Shown here in pieces: positions 44,821 to 52,545 of a stretch of DNA of 64,000 nt (the stretch's first letter is position 1; the number at the start of each line of letters is the position of its first letter). The stretch comes from Dyadobacter fanqingshengii. Lineage in GTDB: Bacteria; Bacteroidota; Bacteroidia; Cytophagales; Spirosomataceae. The notes below the pieces were generated by a model. The model was not told the origin of the DNA, did not search any database, and saw only the letters and a list, made by a program, of their open reading frames with translations. The position numbers and the translations under genes are program-made. The stretch covers positions 5,888,501-5,952,500 of the forward strand of contig NZ_CP098806.1 of assembly GCF_023822005.2 (NCBI RefSeq). Direction: 5' to 3'.

Positions 44821-47800
44821 TTAGAAACGGAATTTAACATTGAAACCATAACTTCTTACAGCCGGATATGCACCACTTTGGTATCCACCTGCACCGTTGG
44901 ACAATCCTGAACCCAATCCTTCTTCCGGATCAGAGTATTCCATGTTTTTGTGGATGATCCAAAGGTTACGTCCGATCAAAGAAAGGTCGATTGATTTGAA
45001 TGCGCGAAGTTTGGTAACGATTGACTGAGGCACGCCGAAAGTCAAGGCAACTTCTCTTAGCTTCACATAGCTACCATCGTAGATATACATAGCGCGGGGA
45101 GGGTTTCCTGGATATCCGTATGCAGTTGCACCGTTTCCGTCTACGTTCGCAGCACGAACTGTGTTAGGAGAACCGTCAGCCTGAACACCTGGGAATAAAA
45201 CACCGCCGCCTTGTGCAACAGGAGCTCTTTTCTCAACACCATTTTCGTTCAAGCCAGCAGTGATCGGGTACAAACCTGTTCCTTCACCATACCATTGGTC
45301 AAGTGACCAAACATCTCCACCGTGACGTACATCAAGCAGGAAGCTCAATGAAACGGATTTGTATTTAAGTGTATTGCTCAAACCACCGATCCAATCCGGG
45401 TTTGGGTTACCGATCACCTCAGCAGAGCTGGCAGATGCCTGATAAAGACCGTTTGGTCTTACGATTTTCTGACCATTTTCGTGGTAAACAAAGTTCGTAC
45501 CGCGGATAATACCGAATGGAAGACCTTCAACTGATCCGTCTGGGTTTTTCTTGATCGCAGCGTTCAAAGTAACACCACCCTGAGGTGCTGCGATCTGAAC
45601 ATTCTGTACATCTCCGTAAAGGCTCAACACCTTATTTCTGTTACGTGCGAAGTTAACATTCACAGTCCAGGAGAAGTCTGCTGTTCTAAGCGGCGTTACA
45701 TAAGCAGAAATTTCAACCCCTTTGTTTTCAACTTCACCCGAGTTCACATAACGGAATGCATATCCAGTGGCAGTGCTGATCGTCACAGGAAGGATTTGAT
45801 CCAATGTGTTCGATTTGTAGTAAGTAACATTTAAGCCTACGCGGTCATCAAGGAATGCAGTTTCAAGACCGAATTCAAGGTTTTTGGTACGCTCTGGCTT
45901 CAAGTTTGGATTGTTCTTCGTGTTACGCAATGTAAAGTATGGCACAGAACCGATACCTGTAGGTTTGTCATACACGTCAAGCACGCTACCCCAAGGTGCA
46001 TCATTACCTACCTCAGCATAGTTAGCGCTCAATTTACCCATTGTCAACCAAGGTGTTTTAAACATTTCCAGGTTGGAGAAGTTGAAGTTAGCACCGATTG
46101 CAGGGTAAAAATAGGTATTGTTACCATTTGGAAGCGTAGTCGATTTATCTTGTCTGGCAGTCAAATCAAGGTTAATCAATTCTTTGTAACCAAAAGAAGC
46201 CTGTCCGTAAAGACCATCCACACCAATTCTTCTGTAAACTTCACTTGGTGCTTCGATTGGGTTCACGCTGTTTCCGAGAGAATAAAGGTCAGGAACAACC
46301 ATTCCACCATTTGTTTTTGCGCGGATAGATGTTTCTTTCGATCTGCGCATGCTTCCTCCCAATAAACCGGAAAAGTTGATATCCTTTGTAATCGCCTTGC
46401 GGAAATTGAAGATAACGTCAAGGTTGGTTTCGTTGAACGAACGGTTGAACCTGCTGTATTCCGCAGGACCAGCGCTTCCGAAAGCAATTCTTTCTTCCTG
46501 CATGTCATTTGTACCATTGTAAGCGAAACGACCTGTCAAATCAACCCACGGAGCAATTTTGTAAACAGCTTGTGTGTAACCGAAGAAGTTATCACGGCTG
46601 TCGTTGCTGTAATTTTTGTAGCGGGAGAAGTATGGGTTTTCAGAATAAATCGGGCCGTTCTGATCGATTGGCGCTGTTGGGTCACCCCAGTTCCAGGTTA
46701 CATCCTGTTCGTTTCTGAAAAAAGCATCTTTTTGTTCCAAAAGGTCAACGTTTGTCTGGAACCACTGTCTGAACTGCTGGTTAGGGTTTTTACCATCGTA
46801 ACCCGTTCCATATCTACCCATACCTTTAATTTGTGAGTAGTTGGCGTTAGCAGAAATAGTCAGTTTTTTAGTCAGATCATAAGAAGCTGAGAAGTTAAAA
46901 AGGTTTTTACCCAACTTACTGTTTGGCAAAACTCCTTTTTCATCATTTCTTGTAAAACCAACCTTGAAAGTTGAGTTGTCACCACCACCTGTGATGCTAA
47001 CGCTTTGGTTAGAGTTTACAGCAGTTTCATAGAATTTGTCAGGGCCGTTAGCAGCTGCAACCCATGGACGCATTTTTCCGAAGTTCGGAGAGAATGGGTC
47101 GATTGCATCCCACTGGTAAACCATACGGCTTGGATCGAATTTCGCTCCAAAAGAAGCATCCGCATCGAAAACAGCAATATCGCCTTCGCCTGAGCCCAGG
47201 TCGCCGCGATAGAATTGATCAGCAGAGCCATTTCCACCGTAACCAGCACCATATTCTTTCTGGTATTTAACAAATGTTGATTTGTCAATTTTTCCCCAGG
47301 TCACGCCGCTGTTAACTGTTACGTCAAAGCTGTTTTTACGACCTTGTTTGGTAGTGATCAGGATTACACCGTTAGACGCACGTGAACCGTAAAGTGCAGT
47401 TGCAGCAGCACCTTTCAATACGTTGATAGAAGCTACGTTGTCAGGGTTAATATCTGATGCAGCATTACCGTAATCCGTTCCCGCGCGACCTGTTTGCTGA
47501 TCCGTAGTGTTCGTGTTAGCGTTGGTAACAGGCACACCGTCAATTACGAAAAGCGCCTGGTTGTTACCTGTAATGGATTTGTAACCACGAATGATCACGT
47601 TTGTTGAACCACCCATGTTGTTGTTGGTTTTGATATCAAGACCTGCAACTTTACCTGAAAGGGCATTCATAAGACTTGGATTCCTTGCCTGGGTTATCTG
47701 TTCAGCCGATACTTGCTGGGCAGCATAAACCAACTCATTTCTTTTTCTTTCCTGGCCTAATGCCGTTACAACAACTTCCTGTAACTGGCTTACATCATTC

Positions 47801-48084
47801 TTAAGAGAAATGTTGATAGTGGTTTGACTTCCTACGGCGGCTTCCTGAGTCTGGAATCCGATAAAGCTAAATACCAGCGTAGAATTCGATTCTGCATTAA
47901 TCGAGAATTCTCCCTGGGCGTTGGTGGTGGTACCGCGATTAGTACCTTTCAAAGAAATGTTCACACCCGGCAGCACTGAGCCGTCTTCAGCGCTGACTTT
48001 ACCTGTCACGGCGCGATCCTGAGCAAATACCTGTGCCGTCAATAGCAACAAGCATCCCAGTAGGGTTAATAGAGTCTTCCTCAT
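44821..48084 (-). CDS. SusC/RagA-family TonB-dependent outer-membrane transporter, copy 2
   Basis: With the start at ATG 48084 (MRKTLLTLLGCLLLL) the protein has 1087 residues; the frame extends 15 codons upstream but lacks a signal-like start there. Order: signal peptide, carboxypeptidase-regulatory-like domain (about 22-100), plug domain (about 110-235, GSRASNGVILITTKQG) and beta-barrel ending in FNVKFRF. Its signal peptide and promoter are very like those of copy 1, suggesting an old duplication, although the barrels differ in length and sequence. Confidence 0.95.
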   Translation of the reverse strand: MRKTLLTLLGCLLLLTAQVFAQDRAVTGKVSAEDGSVLPGVNISLKGTNRGTTTNAQGEFSINAESNSTLVFSFIGFQTQEAAVGSQTTINISLKNDVSQLQEVVVTALGQERKRNELVYAAQQVSAEQITQARNPSLMNALSGKVAGLDIKTNNNMGGSTNVIIRGYKSITGNNQALFVIDGVPVTNANTNTTDQQTGRAGTDYGNAASDINPDNVASINVLKGAAATALYGSRASNGVILITTKQGRKNSFDVTVNSGVTWGKIDKSTFVKYQKEYGAGYGGNGSADQFYRGDLGSGEGDIAVFDADASFGAKFDPSRMVYQWDAIDPFSPNFGKMRPWVAAANGPDKFYETAVNSNQSVSITGGGDNSTFKVGFTRNDEKGVLPNSKLGKNLFNFSASYDLTKKLTISANANYSQIKGMGRYGTGYDGKNPNQQFRQWFQTNVDLLEQKDAFFRNEQDVTWNWGDPTAPIDQNGPIYSENPYFSRYKNYSNDSRDNFFGYTQAVYKIAPWVDLTGRFAYNGTNDMQEERIAFGSAGPAEYSRFNRSFNETNLDVIFNFRKAITKDINFSGLLGGSMRRSKETSIRAKTNGGMVVPDLYSLGNSVNPIEAPSEVYRRIGVDGLYGQASFGYKELINLDLTARQDKSTTLPNGNNTYFYPAIGANFNFSNLEMFKTPWLTMGKLSANYAEVGNDAPWGSVLDVYDKPTGIGSVPYFTLRNTKNNPNLKPERTKNLEFGLETAFLDDRVGLNVTYYKSNTLDQILPVTISTATGYAFRYVNSGEVENKGVEISAYVTPLRTADFSWTVNVNFARNRNKVLSLYGDVQNVQIAAPQGGVTLNAAIKKNPDGSVEGLPFGIIRGTNFVYHENGQKIVRPNGLYQASASSAEVIGNPNPDWIGGLSNTLKYKSVSLSFLLDVRHGGDVWSLDQWYGEGTGLYPITAGLNENGVEKRAPVAQGGGVLFPGVQADGSPNTVRAANVDGNGATAYGYPGNPPRAMYIYDGSYVKLREVALTFGVPQSIVTKLRAFKSIDLSLIGRNLWIIHKNMEYSDPEEGLGSGLSNGAGGYQSGAYPAVRSYGFNVKFRF

Positions 48085-48514
48085 ACGTGTTAAAAGAGTT
48101 AGATTTGTTATGTTAACATAATGTTGCAAAAATAATTATTAGTTTAACCATTACAACCTTTTAATTGCAAATTTTCAAAATATACTTTGGTATCCTCTGG
48201 GTTTTCGGCGAATTTTATACCTGGAATACGGCATTTTTTGCGATATTTTAAATGTTTGAATTTTCTGAAAAATCGGCTCTTGTTATATATTTGTTAACAA
48301 TAAGGTGCTTTCTTTAACTTTTTCGTATCATTACTGGTAACTGGTTTTAAGAATAGTAAATGGCTAACTAGTTTGACGCTAACCCTATACGTTTCCGTAA
48401 ACGAGAATGAATCTAAATTAAATTTTTTTAGAATTTATTCGCTCCAAACCGTTAACTAAGATCTTATTATATAGGATTATTCCAATAAATTAGAGTTCCC
48501 ATAACCTTTCATTT
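48085..48514. other. 430-bp AT-rich divergent intergenic region
   Basis: It holds the promoter of SusC copy 2 (48127-48156). On the plus strand there is a lone TATATTTG (48286-48293) that could serve the M20 amidohydrolase gene, though its upstream element is not at the usual distance. No gene or RNA structure was recognised in the rest. Confidence 0.6.
48127..48156 (-). promoter_or_regulatory. Promoter of SusC-like gene copy 2
   Basis: The minus strand reads TTG (48156-48154), a 19-bp spacer, then TATTTTTG (48134-48127), an exact TAnnTTTG. It lies 43 bp before the SusC start and shares its spacer end (AATAAT) and leader (ATAACAAAnCTAAC) with copy 1. Confidence 0.7.
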
Positions 48515-49843
48515 ATGCTCAAACAACTACTTCCGTTCGCGTTTGTTTTGTCGTTCCAGCAATCCCATGCGCAGTCCGATTTATCCTCCTCAATTGATCA
48601 GAAGGCACAATCACTGGAAAAAAAGCTCGTTGAATGGCGTCGTGATTTCCATCAGAATCCGGAGTTAGGGAACCGTGAATTCAAAACCGCTGAGAAAGTG
48701 GCTAACCACTTGAAGCAACTGGGCATTGAAGTACAAACCGGCGTTGCGCATACAGGTGTTGTGGGGCTGCTGAAAGGCGGAAAGCCGGGCCCGGTTGTAG
48801 CACTGAGAGCGGACATGGACGGGTTGCCTGTAACTGAGCGCGTGGATGTGCCGTTCAAATCAAACGTAGTGGTGGATTATAATGGTCAAAAAACAGGCGT
48901 AATGCATGCCTGCGGTCATGATACGCACGTCGCGATCCTGATGGGCGTTGCAGAAGTGCTGGCAGGAATGAAGAGTGAAATCCCCGGAACGATCAAGTTT
49001 ATTTTCCAGCCGGCCGAAGAAGGCGCGCCGCAAGGAGAGGAGGGCGGGGCAAAGCTGATGGTGAAGGAGGGAGTGCTTGAAAATCCAGCTGTTGAAGCGA
49101 TTTTCGGGTTGCATATTGATGCTTTGATAGAAGTCGGCAAAATCGCCTATAAACCGGGAGCGACGATGGCGGCGGTTGATTTTTTCAGCATTGATGTGAA
49201 AGGAAAGCAAACCCACGGCGCCTATCCCTGGTCCGGCGTGGATCCTATTGTCACTTCTTCGCAGATCATTATGGGATTACAAACCATTGTAAGCCGCAAC
49301 CTTAATCTCACGCAGGCACCAGCTGTGGTCACTGTCGGCGCGGTGAATGGTGGCATCAGAGAGAACATTATTCCGGAAAGTGTGAAAATGATAGGCACAG
49401 TACGCACATTTGACGAGGGCATGCATACCTATGTGCACAAGCGTATGCATGAGATCGCTACTAACATTGCAGAAAGCGCTGGCGCAACGGCGAAAGTGAA
49501 TATCAATGTAATGTATCCGGTGACGTTTAATAACGAAGCCTTAACGGCGAAGATGATCGGAACGCTGGATAATGTGGCAGGGAAAAGCAATGTGTATTTA
49601 ATTCCCGCTAAAACGGGCGCGGAAGATTTTTCCTATTTTCAGCAAAAAGTCCCGGGTTTCTTCTTTTTCCTGGGTGGCATGCCAAAAGGTAAATCGGTTG
49701 AAGCAGCAGCGCCGCACCATACACCCGATTTCTATGTGGACGAAAGCAGCCTTGTACTGGGTGTTCGTTCGCTCAGCCGGTTGGCCACGGATTATCTGCA
49801 AATGGCTAACACAAGTAACGTGAAGAAAACGAAAAGCAAATAA
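48515..49843 (+). CDS. Exported M20-family amidohydrolase/peptidase
   Basis: The 442-residue protein has a signal peptide (MLKQLLPFAFVLSFQQSHAQ). The M20 catalytic domain has metal ligands in ADMDGLPV, HACGHDTHVA and PAEEGAPQGEEGG, and a dimerisation domain is inserted around 205-325. It resembles amidohydrolases acting on N-acyl amino acids (hippurate hydrolase/IAA-amino-acid hydrolase group). Location would be periplasmic. It is divergent from the SusC-SusD genes, which would fit peptide or acyl-amino-acid uptake, but that is inference. Confidence 0.92.
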   Translation: MLKQLLPFAFVLSFQQSHAQSDLSSSIDQKAQSLEKKLVEWRRDFHQNPELGNREFKTAEKVANHLKQLGIEVQTGVAHTGVVGLLKGGKPGPVVALRADMDGLPVTERVDVPFKSNVVVDYNGQKTGVMHACGHDTHVAILMGVAEVLAGMKSEIPGTIKFIFQPAEEGAPQGEEGGAKLMVKEGVLENPAVEAIFGLHIDALIEVGKIAYKPGATMAAVDFFSIDVKGKQTHGAYPWSGVDPIVTSSQIIMGLQTIVSRNLNLTQAPAVVTVGAVNGGIRENIIPESVKMIGTVRTFDEGMHTYVHKRMHEIATNIAESAGATAKVNINVMYPVTFNNEALTAKMIGTLDNVAGKSNVYLIPAKTGAEDFSYFQQKVPGFFFFLGGMPKGKSVEAAAPHHTPDFYVDESSLVLGVRSLSRLATDYLQMANTSNVKKTKSK

Positions 49844-49848
49844 TCAGC

Positions 49849-50649
49849 TTATTCCGGAATGTTCTTGCGAACCTGATCAAAAAGCAGGTTTGGTAAAAAA
49901 CGCTTTACATAAATGGCGGCAACTTCTTTTAGTCCGCCAATGTAAATTTCCTTCTTGTCCTTTTTTACCGCTTCCAAAATTCGCCGTGCACATTCTTCGG
50001 CCGGAATTCCTTTTGCCTGATTGGAATCCATTTTGCCAAATTTACTTCCGGAAGCATCCATTGCATTCAGCGAGATATTGGTGCGGATATAACCCGGACA
50101 AATCGTCGTCACTTTGATATTATCATTGTAACCTTCGGCCCGTAACGAATCGTAAAATCCATGCAATGCATGTTTGGCAGCATTATAACCGGATCTCATA
50201 ATCGTCCCGATCTTCCCGGCAACGCTGCTGATGACAATGAAATGTCCGCTTTTTTGCTTCACCATGTAAGGCAAAACGGCTTTGGTAAGCGCCACTGTGC
50301 TGAAAAAATTCACATTCATCAGCTTCTGATACACATCCAGCGTTGTATCATTAACATAGGACCTTTGGCTAACCCCCGCGTTGTGCACCATTATGTCGAT
50401 GCGCCCGAAATGTGCAATCACTTGCTCAGCAGCACCTTGCGCTTTGTCGAATTGGGTAACGTCAAGCGGAAGCACCAGCACCGAGGCATCCGGTAAGCCG
50501 GACAGTTGTTTCACTCTTTGTAACTCATCTTCCCGGCGGGCAGTGAGCACGAGTTTGGCGCCATCTTTTGCAAACGCAAGTGCAATCGCCTCACCAATCC
50601 CGGACGACGCGCCGGTTATCCAGACAACCTTGTTATTAAATGTGTCCAT
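49849..50649 (-). CDS. SDR-family oxidoreductase
   Basis: This 266-residue Rossmann-fold enzyme has the NAD(P)-binding TGASSGIGEA near residue 12, the NAG motif (HNAGVSQ), the catalytic Ser (VISSVAGK) and YxxxK in SGYNAAKHAL. Position of the basic residue (TARREDEL) favours NADP(H). It resembles DhrS7-like or acyl-reductase SDRs. The substrate is unknown. It is convergent to the M20 gene and lies 9 bp after the LD-carboxypeptidase gene. Confidence 0.9.
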   Translation of the reverse strand: MDTFNNKVVWITGASSGIGEAIALAFAKDGAKLVLTARREDELQRVKQLSGLPDASVLVLPLDVTQFDKAQGAAEQVIAHFGRIDIMVHNAGVSQRSYVNDTTLDVYQKLMNVNFFSTVALTKAVLPYMVKQKSGHFIVISSVAGKIGTIMRSGYNAAKHALHGFYDSLRAEGYNDNIKVTTICPGYIRTNISLNAMDASGSKFGKMDSNQAKGIPAEECARRILEAVKKDKKEIYIGGLKEVAAIYVKRFLPNLLFDQVRKNIPE

Positions 50650-50658
50650 AATGGATGG

Positions 50659-51585
50659 TCAGATTGTGGCGTTGGCAAAGTGAAAGGAAACCTCTTCGTT
50701 TGTAACATTCAAGACAGCTTCCATACCAACGCCCATTGCACGGTTATCGCCGACATGGCCCACTGGAAAATTAAAACAAACCGGGTAATCGAAAGCTGCA
50801 ATGTGTTCGTGAATGATCTCGTAGTAAGTTTTACCAAATGTCGGGCTGTTATTATCCTTCATATCCGTGAATTGTCCCACAATTAAGCCAGCCAGTTTGT
50901 CGAACTTCCCAGCCCGTTTCATCTGGATCATCATGCGGTCCAGGTTGTAGAGATATTCATTAATATCTTCAATGAAGAGTATTTTCGCATCCGTATCTAC
51001 ATCCGTTTCAGTTCCGATCAAATGCGCCAATAGGCAAAGGTTACCACCTACAACCTGGCCGTTCGCGGTTCCAGGCCTGTTCAGGTCATGTTTTGAGATA
51101 GCATAATGTGGCATTTCACCAAACAACATTTGTCGGAGGGATTCTTTTGCCAATTCTGCTCCATCAGTCGTGATCGACTTGGCCATAGGCGCGTGCAGAC
51201 TGGCATAACCCAAGCCAAATATTCGCGAGAGGATCACCGTAAGGTCGCTGAAACCCACGACCCATTTCGGATTCTTCAGAAATTGATCAAAATTAAGCTG
51301 ATCCACGATCCGGGAACAGCCATAACCGCCTCGGGCTGCGATCACAGCCTTAATAGAAGGATCATCCAGCATCGTTTGCAGATCGGCAAGGCGCACATTA
51401 TCAGGTGCCGAAAACTGGTTCGAAGCCGTTTTCAAGGTTCCCCCCTCAACCACTTCAAGCCCCCATTCATTCTTAAAAATTTCAATCCCCGGCAAAATAT
51501 CCTCATAATTCAAAACACTAGCCGGAGCCACAATGCCAATCTTATCACCTGGTTTGAGGAAGGGAGGGAGGTTGATTTTATTCAT
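50659..51585 (-). CDS. LD-carboxypeptidase (S66 family, muramoyltetrapeptide carboxypeptidase)
   Basis: The 308-residue protein has the S66 fold: start KPGDKIGIVAPAS, the segment AARGGYGCSRI and the nucleophile Ser113 in GFSDLTVI. Later Glu/His triad candidates lie in ILFIEDINEYLYNLDRM and FPVGHVGDN. LdcA-type enzymes remove the terminal D-Ala from murein tetrapeptides during peptidoglycan recycling. No signal peptide is seen, so it is cytoplasmic. A NagZ-like fusion is encoded 1 kb upstream in the same direction, which fits cell-wall recycling. Confidence 0.92.
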   Translation of the reverse strand: MNKINLPPFLKPGDKIGIVAPASVLNYEDILPGIEIFKNEWGLEVVEGGTLKTASNQFSAPDNVRLADLQTMLDDPSIKAVIAARGGYGCSRIVDQLNFDQFLKNPKWVVGFSDLTVILSRIFGLGYASLHAPMAKSITTDGAELAKESLRQMLFGEMPHYAISKHDLNRPGTANGQVVGGNLCLLAHLIGTETDVDTDAKILFIEDINEYLYNLDRMMIQMKRAGKFDKLAGLIVGQFTDMKDNNSPTFGKTYYEIIHEHIAAFDYPVCFNFPVGHVGDNRAMGVGMEAVLNVTNEEVSFHFANATI

Positions 51586-51599
51586 TAAAAGATAATATG

Positions 51600-51878
51600 C
51601 TAGGGTTCGTAGTGACCCTTCATGGAGATAATAAAAACCGTTTGGTCTTCTATTTTGTAAATGATTCTATGTTCCTTATCTATTCGCCTCGAATATTTGC
51701 CCGCAAGATTATAACGCAGCAGTTCAGGTTTTCCTATCCCCGAGGTAGGCGTTTCCCTGATCGACTGAATTAATCTTTCAATTCTCTTAATGTGCGCTTT
51801 CTGACCAGATTTATGCCAGAATTCTAAGTGATGAAGAGCGAGATCGGTAAACTTTATTTTGAAGTTACCAGGTCCCAT
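51600..51878 (-). CDS. YoeB/Txe-family mRNA interferase toxin
   Basis: This 92-residue protein matches YoeB along its length. Catalytic residues of the family are recognisable: Glu52 (KPELLRYNLAGKYSRRI), Arg65 and the C-terminal His89-Tyr90 (MKGHYEP). YoeB cleaves mRNA at the ribosome when free of antitoxin. Its start lies inside the antitoxin gene (25-bp overlap), so translation is coupled. All key residues are present, so the toxin looks active. Confidence 0.93.
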   Translation of the reverse strand: MGPGNFKIKFTDLALHHLEFWHKSGQKAHIKRIERLIQSIRETPTSGIGKPELLRYNLAGKYSRRIDKEHRIIYKIEDQTVFIISMKGHYEP

Positions 51879-52138
51879 AGATTTTCACCTTCTTTTAGTT
51901 CCGTAGTCCGACCGTCCTTAATTTGCTTTTCGCCCTCTTCGACCATGGCCACAAAATCAGCGTTATAAAACTTTTTGCCTTCAAGAATATCCTGCCGCCC
52001 TTGCTTTATTTTTTTTACAAATTCAGGGTCATAAGGACTTTCTTCCCTTTCTTCAAATGCCACCTGGAAGTCTTTCAACAGGTTTTTAACAGCTGTTAAA
52101 ATTGCTTCATCTTCTGTTTTAATCAATAGTGTTGTCAT
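51854..52138 (-). CDS. Antitoxin partner of YoeB
   Basis: The 94-residue acidic protein is placed directly before the toxin gene with a 25-bp overlap, the usual antitoxin-first order. It has an N-terminal strand (MTTLLIKTEDEA) followed by helices and does not show the Phd/YefM start normally paired with YoeB, so it may belong to a DUF2683-like group. It should bind and silence the toxin and repress the pair. A TAATTTTG box (52163-52156, minus strand) lies 18 bp upstream and may be the -7 element. Confidence 0.8.
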   Translation of the reverse strand: MTTLLIKTEDEAILTAVKNLLKDFQVAFEEREESPYDPEFVKKIKQGRQDILEGKKFYNADFVAMVEEGEKQIKDGRTTELKEGENLWDLVTSK

Positions 52139-52182
52139 GTGTTTATTTTTTTTACCAAAATTAAAGATAACGGACTTTACCC

Positions 52183-52509
52183 TTAAATAAAAACCACCTC
52201 TTCCAGCAGCTCTGAACCCATTTCCCGGTTGATCAGTTCGATGATCTTGGCTTTGGCACGGAAGAGTTCGTTGCGTAGGGGGGCGGATTCTATTTGAAGA
52301 AAAAGGGTCTTTTCCTTGATGTAAACTGTTTTTGTGCGGGTGGCGATTGCGGAACCCATGATTTTTTCCCAGTGTGCGACAACATACGATTGATCAAAGC
52401 GGTTGCGCAGCCGGTATTTTTCCAGCATTTGATCAATGGCATCTTTCAGCGGCGTGACGCCAGGCCGCCGGGAAGCTTTTTCTTTGTCAAACCGATAATG
52501 TTGCGCCAT
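52183..52509 (-). CDS. DUF721 (DciA-like) protein
   Basis: The 108-residue protein contains the DUF721 core: DAIDQMLEKYRL, then VVAHWEKIMGSAIATRT and LFLQIESAPLRNELFRAK. The domain is shared with DciA, the replicative helicase loader/operator of many bacteria lacking DnaC. Whether this short version acts on DnaB is inference. A TACATTTG box on the minus strand (52537-52530) lies 21 bp before its start. Confidence 0.85.
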   Translation of the reverse strand: MAQHYRFDKEKASRRPGVTPLKDAIDQMLEKYRLRNRFDQSYVVAHWEKIMGSAIATRTKTVYIKEKTLFLQIESAPLRNELFRAKAKIIELINREMGSELLEEVVFI

Positions 52510-52545
52510 AATTGAACTTGTGAATCTTGCAAATGTAGGAAGTTC

